From Papilionanthe hookeriana x Papilionanthe teres (taxonomy: Eukaryota > Streptophyta > Magnoliopsida > Asparagales > Orchidaceae), in contig CM040430.1 of NCBI GenBank assembly GCA_022702705.1, forward strand, positions 70,011,982 to 70,075,981: a stretch of 64,000 nucleotides of DNA. The letters run 5' to 3'. A program made the translations under genes and the position numbers. The notes beneath the pieces are model-generated. The model was given only the letters and a program-made list of their open reading frames with translations. It was not told where the DNA came from and searched no databases. Below, one piece after another: positions 48,291-59,470 of the stretch (within the stretch, counting starts at the first letter, position 1; every line of letters starts with the position of its first letter).

Positions 48291-49040
48291 TTGAACCTAA
48301 AAGGTTTAAGTTTGACTTAGGTTTGACTTGGGTTGAACCTAAGGTTAGGTTCATGTATGTTGAACCTAAGGTTTAAGTTTAACTTAGGTTTAACTTGGGT
48401 TGAACCTAAGTATAGGTTAAGTTTAGGTTCATGTATGTTGAACTAAGGTTTAAGTTTGACTTAGGTTTAACTTGGGTTGAACCTAAGTATAGGTTAATGT
48501 TAGGTTCATGCATGTTAAACCTAAGGTTTAAGTTTGACTTAGGTTTAACTTGGGTTGAACCTAAGTATAGGTTAAGGTTAGGTTCATGTATGTTGAACCT
48601 AAGGTTTAAGTTTGACTTAGGTTTAACTTGGGTTGAACCTAAGTATAGGTTAATGTTAGGTTCATGTATGTTGAACCTAAGGTTTAAGTTTGACTTAAGT
48701 TTAACTTGGGTTGAACCTAAGTATAGGTTAATGTTAGGTTCATGTATGTTGAACCTAGGGTTTAAATTTGACTTAGGTTTAACTTGGGTTGAACCTAAGT
48801 ATAGGTTATGGTTAGGTTCATGTATGTTGAACGTAGGGTTTAAGTTTGACTTATGTTTAACTTGGGTTGAACCTAAGTATAGGTTAATGTTGGGTTCATG
48901 TATGTTCAACCTAAGGTTTAAGTTTGACTTAGGTTTAACTTGGGTTGAACCTAAGTATAGGTTAAGGTTAGGTTCATGTATGTTGAACTTAGGGTTTAAG
49001 TTTAACTTAGGTTTAACTTGGGTTGAACCTAAGTATAGGT
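48290..49040. repeat. Tandem array of about nine 78-bp units in O2
   Basis: The landmark GGGTTGAACCTAAGTATAGG recurs near 48,397, 48,474, 48,552, 48,630, 48,707, 48,785, 48,863, 48,940 and 49,018, so the unit is close to 78 bp. Because 78 is divisible by three, a chance open frame in one unit stays open through the array on both strands (plus 48,431-49,117; minus 48,909-48,406), giving 26-residue protein repeats. I treat these as by-products, not genes. Confidence 0.9.
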
Positions 49041-49329
49041 TAATTTATTTAAGTCTTATTAAAATTAGGTTTACTTGGGTTTATAAGTTACTTAAGCCTA
49101 ATGTAAGTAGGGTTTAAGGATAAATTAAATCTTGTTAGATTAGACTTAATTATAATTTAAGGATTACTTAAGCCTAATGTAAGTAAGACTTAAGGATTAA
49201 TTAAGTCTAGTTGGGTTAGATTTAATTATGATTTAAGGATTATTTAAGTTTAATGTAAGTAAGGCTTAAAGATTAATTAAGTCTAGTTGGGTTAGACTTA
49301 ATTAGGGTTTAAAGATTACTTAAACTTAA

Positions 49330-49930
49330 TATAAGAAAGGTTTAAGTTTATTAATTAGGTTTAATAGGGGTTAAACCTAATTAAGGTTTAAAGGTTACTT
49401 AAACCTGATGTAAGTAAGGTTTAAATTTATTAACTAGGTTTAATAATGGTTAAACCTAATTAGGGTTTAAAGTTACTTAAACCTAATTTAAGTAAGGTTT
49501 AAGTTTATTAACTAGTTTTAATAAGGGTTAAACCTAATTAGGGTTTAAATGTTACTTAAACCTAATGTAAGTAAGGTTTAAGTTTATTAACTAGGTTTAA
49601 TAAGGGTTAAACCTAATTAGGGTTTAAAGTTATTTAAACCTAATGTAAGAAAGTTTTAAGTTTATTAACTAGGTTTAATGCGGGTTAAACCTAATTAGGA
49701 TTTAAAGTTACTTAAATCTAATGTAAGTAAGGTTTAAGTTTATTAATTAGGTTTAATAGGGGTTAAACCTAATTAGGGTTTAAATGTTACTTAAACCTAA
49801 TGTAAGTAAGGTTTAAGTTTATTAAATAGGTTTAATAAGGGTTAATCTAATTAGGGTTTAGAGTTACTTAAACCTAATGTAAGTAAGGTTTCATTTAATT
49901 AATTAGGTTTAATAGGGTTAAACTTAATTA
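49330..49930. repeat. Second tandem array of about 78-bp units in O2
   Basis: Units read AAGTAAGGTTTAAGTTTATT, ACTAGGTTTAATAAGGG, TTAAACCTAATTAGGGTTTA, then ACTTAAACCTAATG. The sequence differs from the neighbouring array but the spacing between landmarks is again close to 78 bp. Decayed relatives extend to about 50,200. Confidence 0.85.
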
Positions 49931-50729
49931 GGGTTTATTTATTATTAAACCTAATGTTTTAAGATTTAATGATGATTAGTTAAGTTTAAGGATTCTTTAA
50001 ATCTAATTAATTTTTGTTTATTATTAAACCTAACGTATTTAAGGTTTAATAATAATTAATTAAGCCTAATAATGTCTTAGACCTAATTAATATTTTTTTT
50101 GTCTTAAAACCCAATATGATTAGGGTTTAAATTTTTAACTAAGTCTGAAGTGATTAGACTTAATTAAGATTTAAGAGATTTTTAGAGTTAATTAAATATA
50201 AATTTTGTATTTTTTTACCCTTAATGATTTAAAATGTCATTTTAAATTTTCAAGTGGTTATAATTTGTTATTTAGGGTTTAGCATCATTCCCCTGAATTT
50301 ATAACCAATTTCCAATTTAAACTTTGTTTATTTTCTTAATTTCTGTTTTTTTTAGAATTATTATTAGAAATAATTGCTAAGTCTCATGAAAATTTGGAAA
50401 TGTCACCTTAAAGTATTTCTCTATCTCTGGAAAAATAAAAAATTGTTCCTAAAGACTTAGAAATCAATCCCTCAAAATTTCATAATTTTCTGACTTATAA
50501 ATAATTTTTAATAATTAAAATACTCCAGGAAGTATTTAATTAATTAAAAATTAAATATAAACCAAAAATTAAAATTTTCAATTCCACATTGTAGAGCTCA
50601 CTGTCCTAAGTTCAGAGATATTTTTCTTTTATTTTTGTGATTTTTATTTAAAAAGATATGAATTTTTTATTAGTTTAAGGTTTAACTCTTTTAATTAAAC
50701 CTAAAACTAATCAGAAATTTCCAGGAAGT

Positions 50730-50900
50730 GTTGCGTGTCCTCGGCAGCGTCGAAAATGCGATCGATCCGCTGCGGGGCTCCGAATAGTGGATCGTGTAGG
50801 GAATAATCTCAGCCGTCCGTCTTTTAAACAAAATATCAGACGGCTGTGTGTCATCGTCTTCCTCCTGTCTCAACCCGCAGGCCGTCCATGTTCTAGGGAC
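50730..50900 (-). other. CpG-rich patch in O2
   Basis: CG-rich segment (GTCGAAAATGCGATCGATCC, GCCGTCCGTC) with GTGTCCTCGG words shared with O3 near 61,800. It sits about 0.8-1.0 kb downstream of the TATA box. Confidence 0.65.
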
Positions 50901-51697
50901 AATATCTCACTCGATTCTCAATGAAATCGAGTGAGGTTTGTTCCTACACCATCGTCTCGAGTAGACGAACATATCCATACGGATATGTGGGGGTTTTGAA
51001 ACAATTTGTTTCACAAAGCATGAAAACCGAACGACATTAATGCCTAAATTTCCATACCTTGGCCACAGTGAGTCTAGCTTCAAATTGATCGATCTAGGAG
51101 CGTCGTGTGGTCTAAAGAAGAATTTCTCGCAGTCCAATTTGAGCTCAAATCAAGTCTTTGTATGACTTCTACCAAAGGGTGGCTCGGCTTGAGGGAGTTG
51201 ATGGAAGTCTAGGCTAGAGGCTATGGGAAAGCCTGATTTTGATTGCAATCATCTTTGTTTGGTCCCTAGAGGAGTTTAGGATAGCTAATTTAGAACTTTG
51301 TGCAGTTTGGTTTTTAAAACCAAATTTGTCCTAGTTTGGGTCAATTTGGGTACTCTCATGTTGATCAAATCGAGCTGATTCAGTGGGTTTGGTGACCTAA
51401 TTTTGGTATGGTTCAATTTCTTAGGTCCTACGAAACAATTTTGATGTTGGGAGTTTTAGAATTTGAGCAGTGTATGGGATTTTGAAATTTTCTTTTTCTC
51501 ACCTGATTTTGAGCTCTCAGGTTAGCCCATTTGAGTTAGTTTTGTGGAGTTTTAAGGCTAACTGAAGGCTAAGTCTTGATTGGAATTCATTTCTAAGGTC
51601 TTAAGGAACAAGTTTGTTGTTGGGGGTTAAGGGAATTGGGTAGAGCTTAGGCTATTATCCTTCTCTCTTCTCCTCTACTAGGGCTCGGGTTTGGGTC

Positions 51698-51706
51698 TTA
51701 TTTATA
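51698..51706 (-). promoter_or_regulatory. TATA box of LTR O2
   Basis: Minus strand CTATAAATAAGACCC followed by a pyrimidine/purine-biased leader (plus-strand TTCTCTCTTCTCCTCTACTA, 51,661-51,680). Predicts a U3 of about 2.0 kb and an R-U5 of about 5.5 kb. Confidence 0.65.
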
Positions 51707-53279
51707 GCCATGGGAGAGCTTTGGATGAACTTGAGTTTATTTGGGGAAGGTGTTATTTGATGTTATGATTGTTGAAGATAGAATTTCAGCTGGAGGATAA
51801 GCTTAGTTCACTTCCCCAAGCTCAACTCATATTGGGTTTAACTATGGTGAGAGCTTAACTCTTCATTTGGCTTGCTTTCATTGGCTCCTCCATGAGGTGG
51901 ATAAAGCTTGGTAAATCCTGCTGGACTTACCTCCCCTAAGTGAATTCACAAGTTCATTAAATGAATTCATGGGAGAATAACACCTAAGCTCCATTTTTCA
52001 TCATGGTTATGATGGCCTTTAACCATGGTGAAAGGATTGGTTAAGGTTAACTTCTCCTTGATTGGGTGAGGGGAGAGGTGAGTAGTGACTCACCCAAACC
52101 CTATCCCAAAGGCGACTTAGTTAGTTGACACCATTTGAGTTCATTTATCATGGAATCATGTTGAGTCTTCATTTTGGTTAACCATGGTAGAAAAAGATTT
52201 GAAGGTAGTGTTTTCTTCTCATTGGGTGGTCCATGAGGCATGGCATATCATCCTTAAGGTGGCCGGCCACCTCATCTCATGCAAATGGGTAAGTCATTAA
52301 GCAAGTTGAAGGGAAGATGACACATATTTTCCTTACTCCATTATTTATGTCTTTTGCTCATGATGGTTTTAACCTTGGTAGAAACTTAACCTCATGTCTT
52401 GGTCTTTCTCCATTGGGTTGGGGAAGAGGTGCTTGCCACCTATGAAGCCATGTTACACCTCATTTTGATGGAGGATGACACATATGCCTAACTATCATGA
52501 TAATATCATGATAACATTTAACCCTGGTTAGAGGTGATAAGTTATGGGTTAGGTGATGTGTTAATCATGTCATAATGGATTTAATGGGTTTTAGGTTACC
52601 CATTAGTGATTCCTCATAATTTAGATTTAAATTTAAAAATCAATAAAGGGGTTTATGACATCATGTGTGATGTCATAAATTCATATTCGATTTAGGATTT
52701 TTTTTATATAACTCCATTCCTAATTAATTATGTAATTAATTAGAAATATATGAAATTATAATATTAACCCTTAAATTAATTAAAATGATTTTTGGGAATT
52801 AATCATTTAATTAATTTTATTTGGTTTAAGAATGGATATTTTGACCAAATTTGACTTTGGTTGACCATAGTTGACTTAGGTTGACCCAAATTGACCTAGG
52901 TTAACCTAAGTTAACCCATTTTGGTCCAAGAATGACTAATTTTGATTTTCCTAACCTTGTTAGGGTTTGGGTTAGTCATAAAGTCCAAAGGTTTTGAACT
53001 TTGGGTTTAATTTGGTCATGTTGACCGATTTTAGGGTTTAGGTTAAACCAATGGTCAATGTGGTGACCTCTGAGTTAAATTTTGATCAATCTGATTAATA
53101 TCAAATTGATTATGATAATGTCTGTCTTTGAGGTTATTTTTGTAGTCAAAGGAGCATGTGTTAGCCATTTTTGACCAAATTTGACCTATTTAGGCTAAAG
53201 TTAACCAAAGTTGTATTATTAGTCATGTGATGTCTTAAATTGGTCAAATGAGTCATATCTGACCATTTTAATATCTTGG

Positions 53280-53710
53280 TTGACTTGGTGATCAATGGTT
53301 GATCTTTGAGTCAAAAATTGGTCAATTTGTCCAAAGTTGTTTTCTGAGTCTAAAGTTGGCCAATTGGGTCAATAATTGGTCATTGAGTCAATAATTGGTC
53401 ATTGGGTAAAAAAATGACCAGTTTGACCAAAGTTGACTTTTTGGATCAAGGTTTGACCTGTTGGGTCAGTAGGGTTGGTCATTGGGTCAGGATTGACCAT
53501 TTTGACCAAAGTTGACTTTTTGGGTCAAGGGTTGACCTGTTGGGTCAATAGGGTTGGACATTGGGTCAAGGTTAACCATTTTGACCAAAGTTAACTTTTT
53601 AGGTCAAAAGGTTAACCTATTGGGTCAACAGGGTTGGTCATTGGGTCAGGGTTGACCATTTTGACCAAAGTTGACTTTTTAAGTCAAAAGGTCGACCTAT
53701 TGTGAAAATG
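53280..53710. repeat. GGTCAA/TTGACC array, about 79-bp units, at the U3 end of O2
   Basis: Units carry GACCAAAGTTGACTTTTTGG and GTTGACCTGTTGGGTCA; landmarks recur roughly every 79 bp. Inverted counterpart in O3 at 59,115-59,470. Confidence 0.85.
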
Positions 53711-53724
53711 AGGTCAACAATGAA

Positions 53725-55172
53725 AATATTTTTTCCTTATCATGAATAAGTAATGAGTATAAGAGTTTTGCTATGGAAGTATGCAATTATGTTGTGTCAA
53801 GCAGAAGAAATATTATTCTTTACCCTTTCTAGAGATGTTATAAAGAACATTTGATAGTTTAAAGTTTGATAGTTTTGAAGATGAGATAGGTAGGGAAGAT
53901 ACTAGCTCTCACTATTGAGTTCCCTCATTGCCCTCCACCTGGGCGTTAACATCTCACATTAAAACCTAAAATAATAAACCAAACTGTGGGCTTTAGTCAG
54001 TCACCCTAAAGTCCTCTAATTCTACACCCATCAAGGTATATCTCCCTATTTATTTACACAAAAATATATGAATTGCTTTCTCATCCATACTATCCCATGT
54101 GATCTCCACCAAATGTTGATTGAGACAATACCTACTAGGATCATACATGTTCTCACAATAAATGTTAACATCTTAATTGGACAAATCAAGAAGTAAATAA
54201 AGTACAATGATTAAATTATCACAACTTACTCCAACATTAAAGATCAATATTTCCACAACTTCCACCTACACTTATTACTTTTTATTTTAAGGAAAAAATA
54301 AAGAAAACTACTCAAAATTCATGGAGAAAACACAACAAGTAATTTTAAAAGTAGAAATCATGTAGAAAACACAAGGCTTCAATTAAAACCAAATGATGTA
54401 TAAAGATAAAACTTATCTAAAGTTCCTCTCCACCAAACTCTTGAAGTTCCTTTGAATCTCTTCATTTCTCATGCAAGACTCCATAGGATTGGTCACCCAA
54501 CCCAAGAGGGTTTAAATCTTTCTTTAACAATGGATTTTTACTTAGAAATCTCTACCCATCTTCCCTTTCACTAGGAATGAGATAAGTGTGAAGAAACCCT
54601 AAGTAATAACCCTACACTTCTTATTATAACTACTAGCTAATTAATCTAAAAACTCCTCTGAAAACTAACTCTTACCTCTCTCTTACTTCTTCTTCAAGTC
54701 ATTTTTTTAATATTTTCTCAAAATGTGCTTAGTGTCTCTTAAAAATGTATCCATATTCAATAAATCTGCCAAAAAGATACATCTTTTCAAGTGAAATTTG
54801 AATTTCTTTTAGCGCCCTTGATCAGTTACCCATGTTTGTACCAAAGGGTGCATCAAACACCTCTTTAAAATTCATCAATAATTCCTTAAAATTGCAAAGT
54901 AAATACCCTATGCTTAAACGCGGGGCCTCTTGCGCGGTCTTCTCTGTCTGTTGGTGCTTAGGCGTCAAATCTAGGCACTTAGGCACCCCAGTTCATTTCA
55001 ACTCCTTCTTCATTTTTGCTCCAAATTTGATCCTTTTTCACTCCTTTTGTCACATTTAGTCCATTTAATTTTTTCCTGAAAGAATAACACACAAATATCT
55101 TCCATTAAAGTGCATTATCATCAAAAATATGTATAAAAATGTGTACAAAAATACTATATATTATAGGTATCA
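53725..55172 (-). repeat. 5' LTR of Athila B, second part
   Basis: Continues from 46,146 after the O2 insertion. It contains the CTCACTATTGAGTTCCCTC block near 53,908, a decayed palindrome near 54,910 and the end TTATAGGTATCA at 55,172. Confidence 0.9.
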
Positions 55173-55224
55173 TTTAACCTAAGTTTGGTCAGTTTAATGC
55201 GGTGATTTTAGTTGCTTGGATAAC

Positions 55225-57071
55225 TGATCCCCGATTACAATATACAAGAGTTTAATCCTTTAATTTTCTTGTTTAAATTTCTTCCTTTACAAAACTTGAC
55301 TCCAAGGCAAAGTAAGATTTCAATTTTGTCTTTAAATAGTAGGGATTTTACGCAAGTATAGTATCGTTATCAAGTAATACAGAGCTTTCTAATTAAGCCC
55401 CGAATATCGATCCCACGGAGATCACGGTTAATCATGGTGGCTTTCAAGAGAAGTTATAGTCTACAACAACACTCCTTAGCTTGGAAGGTAGATAAAAGTT
55501 TGGTTTTGATTATATCCTTCAATTATAACTACAATACTACTTCTACTCCTAAACTAAAATACTTAGAGAAAATTAGAAATTGGGGTTTACATATATTAAA
55601 AGTACATTTCCTCATGTAATGAAATTAGTGACATGTGTAAAAGTAAAACAAGTAGTGAGAGAGATTGTGACAAATAGGAGCAATTATATTCTTTACTCTT
55701 ACTTGGTTCTATAAAGAACAAAGATTAATTTGATGATTTAAAATCTTGTAGATGGGTTAGGCAAGGAAGATACAGCTCTCACTCTTGAATTCTCTCTTCT
55801 CCCTCCACCTGGGGGCTACATCTCATAACAAAACTTTTCACATCAAACCAAATTAGGGGTTTAGTTTGTCACCCTAAAGTCCTCTAATTATACAAATATT
55901 AAACATGAATATTTTCCTATTTATTTGCACTCAACCATATGGAGTACATTCTCACCCATATAATCTCATGTGATTTTACCAACAGTTGACGGAGACAATA
56001 CTGCAATGGTTCTTACATGTTCTCACAACATATTATAACATACAAGTTGATCAAGTTTACATGTAAATGAAGATCAAAGCATAATCATCACAATATATTT
56101 TAAATCTACTCAATTCTATGTCCTACACATGCATACTAATTCATTGTAATAGGGAAGAGTAAAGAAAACTACTCACTCCACATGGAGAAATAAACAGAAC
56201 TTTTCATTGAACAAGTCTTTGAAACCATACAAACAAACTACTAAATTCAAATCAAAATACAATGAAAATAGTAATCTCTGATGAAAATCAAATTCTCCTT
56301 GTATAGCAAAAGCAATCTCCTTGTAATCCTCTCCAAGAATAAAGTGAAAAGAAAAGAAGAAATTATCACACTCTTTCTTTCTCTCTCACCTTGTCACCCC
56401 ACTTGGGGATAACGCCCAAGCCTTCTTCTTCTTCTCCAAGCTTTATTCTCCTCTTCTAATCTTCTCCTTATAATTATCTAAATCTTCTTCTTCAATAGCT
56501 ACCAAGCCATAATTATAATTTCTCAAGAGATGCTTAAGCGTCTCTTCAAAAAGAGTCCACATTCAATTAATCTTCCATAGGGTGCCTCAAGTGCCTTTTC
56601 ACTCCAAGAGACACATATCTTCCATAATAAATCCTTCTAACTAATCCATAATCTTCTAGAAAGTTTATTTTATCATTTCCAATGAATTCCCCATTAGACA
56701 CACTTCGTAGCGGTTCAAAAATCATCCAAATCTGACTTATCTACTAAAAGTTATGCCAAAAACCGTGACCGGCAGCTATGCGCCAATGGGTTGGCGCATA
56801 GGCGTCACTACCTGGTGGCTATGCACCAACTGGTGGCACCTAGGCACCAGATACAAGTACAAAAGTGTTTGGTTTGACCCATTTTTCTCCGGCATGCTCC
56901 GGTTCGACCCGTTTTGCTCCGGTATGCTTCATTATTGTTCCTTTTACTCCAATCACTCCAAATTCTTCAAATTGATGTACCTATAACCAAAAACACAAGA
57001 AAACATACCTTTAAAGTGCAATATCATTATAAAATTTAGCATAAAAAGTAGTACATTTTTTAGGTTGATCA
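55225..57071 (-). repeat. 3' LTR of Athila-like element D, about 1.85 kb
   Basis: On the + strand it runs TGATCCCCGATT to TAGGTTGATCA. It contains CGCAAGTATAGTATCGTTAT and CGATCCCACGGAGATC near 55,350-55,425 and a strong hairpin at 56,777-56,800 (TATGCGCCAA, loop TGGG, TTGGCGCATA). The minus-strand polypurine tract (plus AAATCCTCTAAACTT at 57,072) identifies it as a 3' LTR. Confidence 0.85.
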
Positions 57072-58946
57072 AAATCCTCTAAACTTAAACATTACGTGTC
57101 CTCAAGTAATACTACACTTTTAAAAAAAAATTTCTAGATTAGAGCTAATGGGTCACGCTTTAGAATTGCTAAAATTTTATTCTAAAAATATGATAGTTCC
57201 AATTAGATGAACTTCTAGTGAATCAAACTAGCCAAGGGTCTAAGATATTTATCATCAAACTTAGGAATTTGTTTTCTTATCTAATTTAGAAAAACATGCA
57301 GATTTTTCAAACATCGGATCCCATGAACATTACTTTCTAGACTTAAGAACTCTCTTAAAAATAATTTTTAATAATATAAGTATTAAAGTAAGCTTAGGAT
57401 TTTTCTCATTACTCTAGAAAGACTCAAGTGAAACCAACTTTTTATTAGGACCTCTCCTCAAGCTTCTCCTCACACTTTTTTTTTCAGGATCTTTTTGATC
57501 CACTTTTTCTTTTCTGCTCTTTTTTTTATATGTGAGGATTACTATATCTAGAGAAGTCCTTAAAAGATTTTGAGTTCCACTATCCTCTTCTAAAGTTAAA
57601 ACTTATTACTTTCCTTCATTTGAAAAGATGTATTTTTTAAAATACTTTCTAAAAGTGCCTTAAATGTTTGGAAGTAAAAATTCTAAGAATCCTTAGTTTT
57701 TAAAAGATACACTTCTTCCTATTAAAGATAATTATTCATTTTCCCATGTTCTCCACTAAATATCCTTAACTCTAGGTTCACCCATTTCACTAAAAATACC
57801 AACTAAGTTTTCCTACTTCATTTCTATACTTAAAATTTAACATTCTTAAGATAACTCCACATAACAATAATCATTAGAAATAAAATACAAATTATTTGTA
57901 GTAGTTTTGAAAACAAGTAAAGTTTAAATTTGAAACATTTTTTTTCCCCCCTAACTTAAGCTCAAACATGTGTAACAATGAAGTACAAAAATATGCGGCA
58001 GGGAAAGATCACTTTTACAATTTACTACACATCCTACAAAAATATCAACAAATAGAACTTCGTAGAATATTGCAGTAGAAAGTAAATCTAGCCTAAACAT
58101 GCTTGACGTAACACTATAAAGAAATTTTAAATTGTAGAATAGGTACAAACTAAAGATTAAGCAAGAACATATTTTAAAATTTATAAAGGAATTGCTGGAT
58201 GCTAACAAGTTTAAAATATTAAGATAAGTGTTGTCTCCAATGACTCATTCAACTTGACTCACAAACATAGACACACAAACTCCAATACATAGACTCATAG
58301 ATTTCATAAACAAACAACAACTGAGGTTAATTTGATCTCTTTTCTACTTACATTTCCCCTTCTTGCTTTCAATTTCTAACGGAAGAAACTACACTAATAA
58401 CGTGGGTGTATTATAAAATTTTTTATATGGTTATCACCCTTGGACCAGAAGTCCCCTATTTTCTAATTTCAGGTTTACTCTAAGTCTAAGGTGTACACAA
58501 TCTAGTAAATAAAAGTTGTGCAGTTCATCCATATGTTGTTCACTAGGTAAGTTCATGACCTTACTTAGTAAAAGAAGTAATAGAGTTGACATGGAGTGGT
58601 CTAAGTCCAAACTCTACATGCTTCAAGGTAATGCTCAGCTTCTGTTGAGAACTAAGTTGTAACAGACTCGTCAGCCTTCTAATACCAGAAGTCATATACA
58701 AATTTAGTCAAGAAGGCATAACCTCGTAACATTAACCCAAACCACTCTTACACATCAAACAATGATCAAATTCCAACATCTCACTATTATCCAATCCAAC
58801 ATAACAAAAATTACACTAAGCAAATAACATAGATAATCATGGGTTGACTCCCACGAAGCGCTTAGTCTAACATCAACGACCCGATGTATCCAATGTTAAG
58901 TCCGGTTGCCCCATCATTAGAATCTCATTCCTTTTATCTGTATACC
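57072..58946 (-). mobile_element. 3' internal noncoding part of Athila D, cut by LTR O3
   Basis: No gene. On the minus strand it holds, in order, the GTGGGAGTCAACCCATG motif (58,842-58,858) after an integrase tail related to the end of Athila A pol (minus TTAACATTGGATACATCGGG), the internal G-rich tract (plus CCCCCCTAACTT at 57,946-57,957), the CTCAAGCTTCTCCTCAC block near 57,454-57,475, and the polypurine tract. The rest of D should lie beyond O3. Confidence 0.8.
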
Positions 58947-59114
58947 TATTGACCTCACTTTTGTGAGGACCATTCCAAAGTCAATTTGAGATAGGAATTA
59001 TACAAATAGTAACTTCCTAAATCTCACTGATAATCATTAATGACTAAGGTAAAGCCCTATAAATCTTTCTTTAACCCAAAATGATTAAATTCGTAATGGC
59101 AAACCCTTATTTAA

Positions 59115-59470
59115 TCAATTATTGACCCAATAGGTCAACTTTTGACCAAAAAGTCAACTTTGGTCAAAAAGGTCCATTTATGATCCAAAGACTAACTCAT
59201 TGACCCAATAGGTCAATTTTTTAACCAAAAAGTCAACTTTGGTCAAAATTGGTCAATTTCTGACCGAATGACCAACCCATTGACCCAATAGATCAACTTT
59301 TGACCAAAAAGTCAACTTTGGTCAATTTCTGCCCAAATGACCACCCCATTGACCCAACAGGTCAATTTTTGACCAGAAAGACAACTTTAGTCAAAATGAT
59401 CAATCCTTGACCTAATGACCACTCCATTGACCTAAATAGTTAACTTTTGACCCAGAAGGTTAAAATTGAC
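59115..59470. repeat. TTGACC/GGTCAA array, about 78-bp units, in O3
   Basis: Units carry AATAGGTCAACTTTTGACCA and AAAGTCAACTTTGGTCAAA, spaced about 78 bp. Reverse complement of the O2 array at 53,280-53,710. Confidence 0.85.

Larger units (their letters stand above)
46147..53719 (-). repeat. Solo Tat/Ogre-like LTR O2, 7,573 bp, ATGAA target duplication
   Basis: It lies between ATGAA at 46,142-46,146 and ATGAA at 53,720-53,724. The + strand runs TGATGGTAACG to GAGGTCAACA. The uninterrupted site GTATAGATGAAAATATT survives in the partner LTR of Athila B near 24,865. On the minus strand the order is U3 (53,719 to about 51,700) with a GGTCAA array, a TATA box, a CpG-rich patch at 50,730-50,900, two tandem arrays, and a primer-side end holding GTGGCGACTCC (plus-strand GGAGTCGCCAC at about 46,209-46,219). 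There are no internal genes. Confidence 0.92.
24461..55172 (-). mobile_element. Athila-like element B (minus), split by Athila A and solo LTR O2
   Basis: Both LTRs start TGATCCCTTGT on the + strand (24,461 and 45,727) and end TAGGTATCA or TAGGTATATCA (55,172 and 39,585). The flanks are GTTAA (24,456-24,460) and TTTAA (55,173-55,177), a target duplication with one change, lying in the same GGTTAACCC-type array on both sides. After removing the two nested insertions the LTRs are about 1,875 and 1,868 bp, the internal region is 39,586-45,726, and the whole is about 9.9 kb. Unlike Athila A it has no env-position ORF. Confidence 0.88.

Noticed and set aside
48431..49117. 228-codon plus-strand and 167-codon minus-strand repetitive proteins as genes
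   Set aside because: Open only because the tandem period is a multiple of three; both strands are open and no homologous ORF is seen in O1 or O3.
49330..49930. TTAGGGTTTA words resembling plant telomere repeat
   Set aside because: They are part of 78-bp units and not a run of TTTAGGG; they follow from the TTAAACCTAATTAGGG unit of the LTR array.
59115..59470. CRISPR-like array from regular TTGACC/GGTCAA repeats
   Set aside because: Plant sequence, contiguous tandem units without unique spacers.
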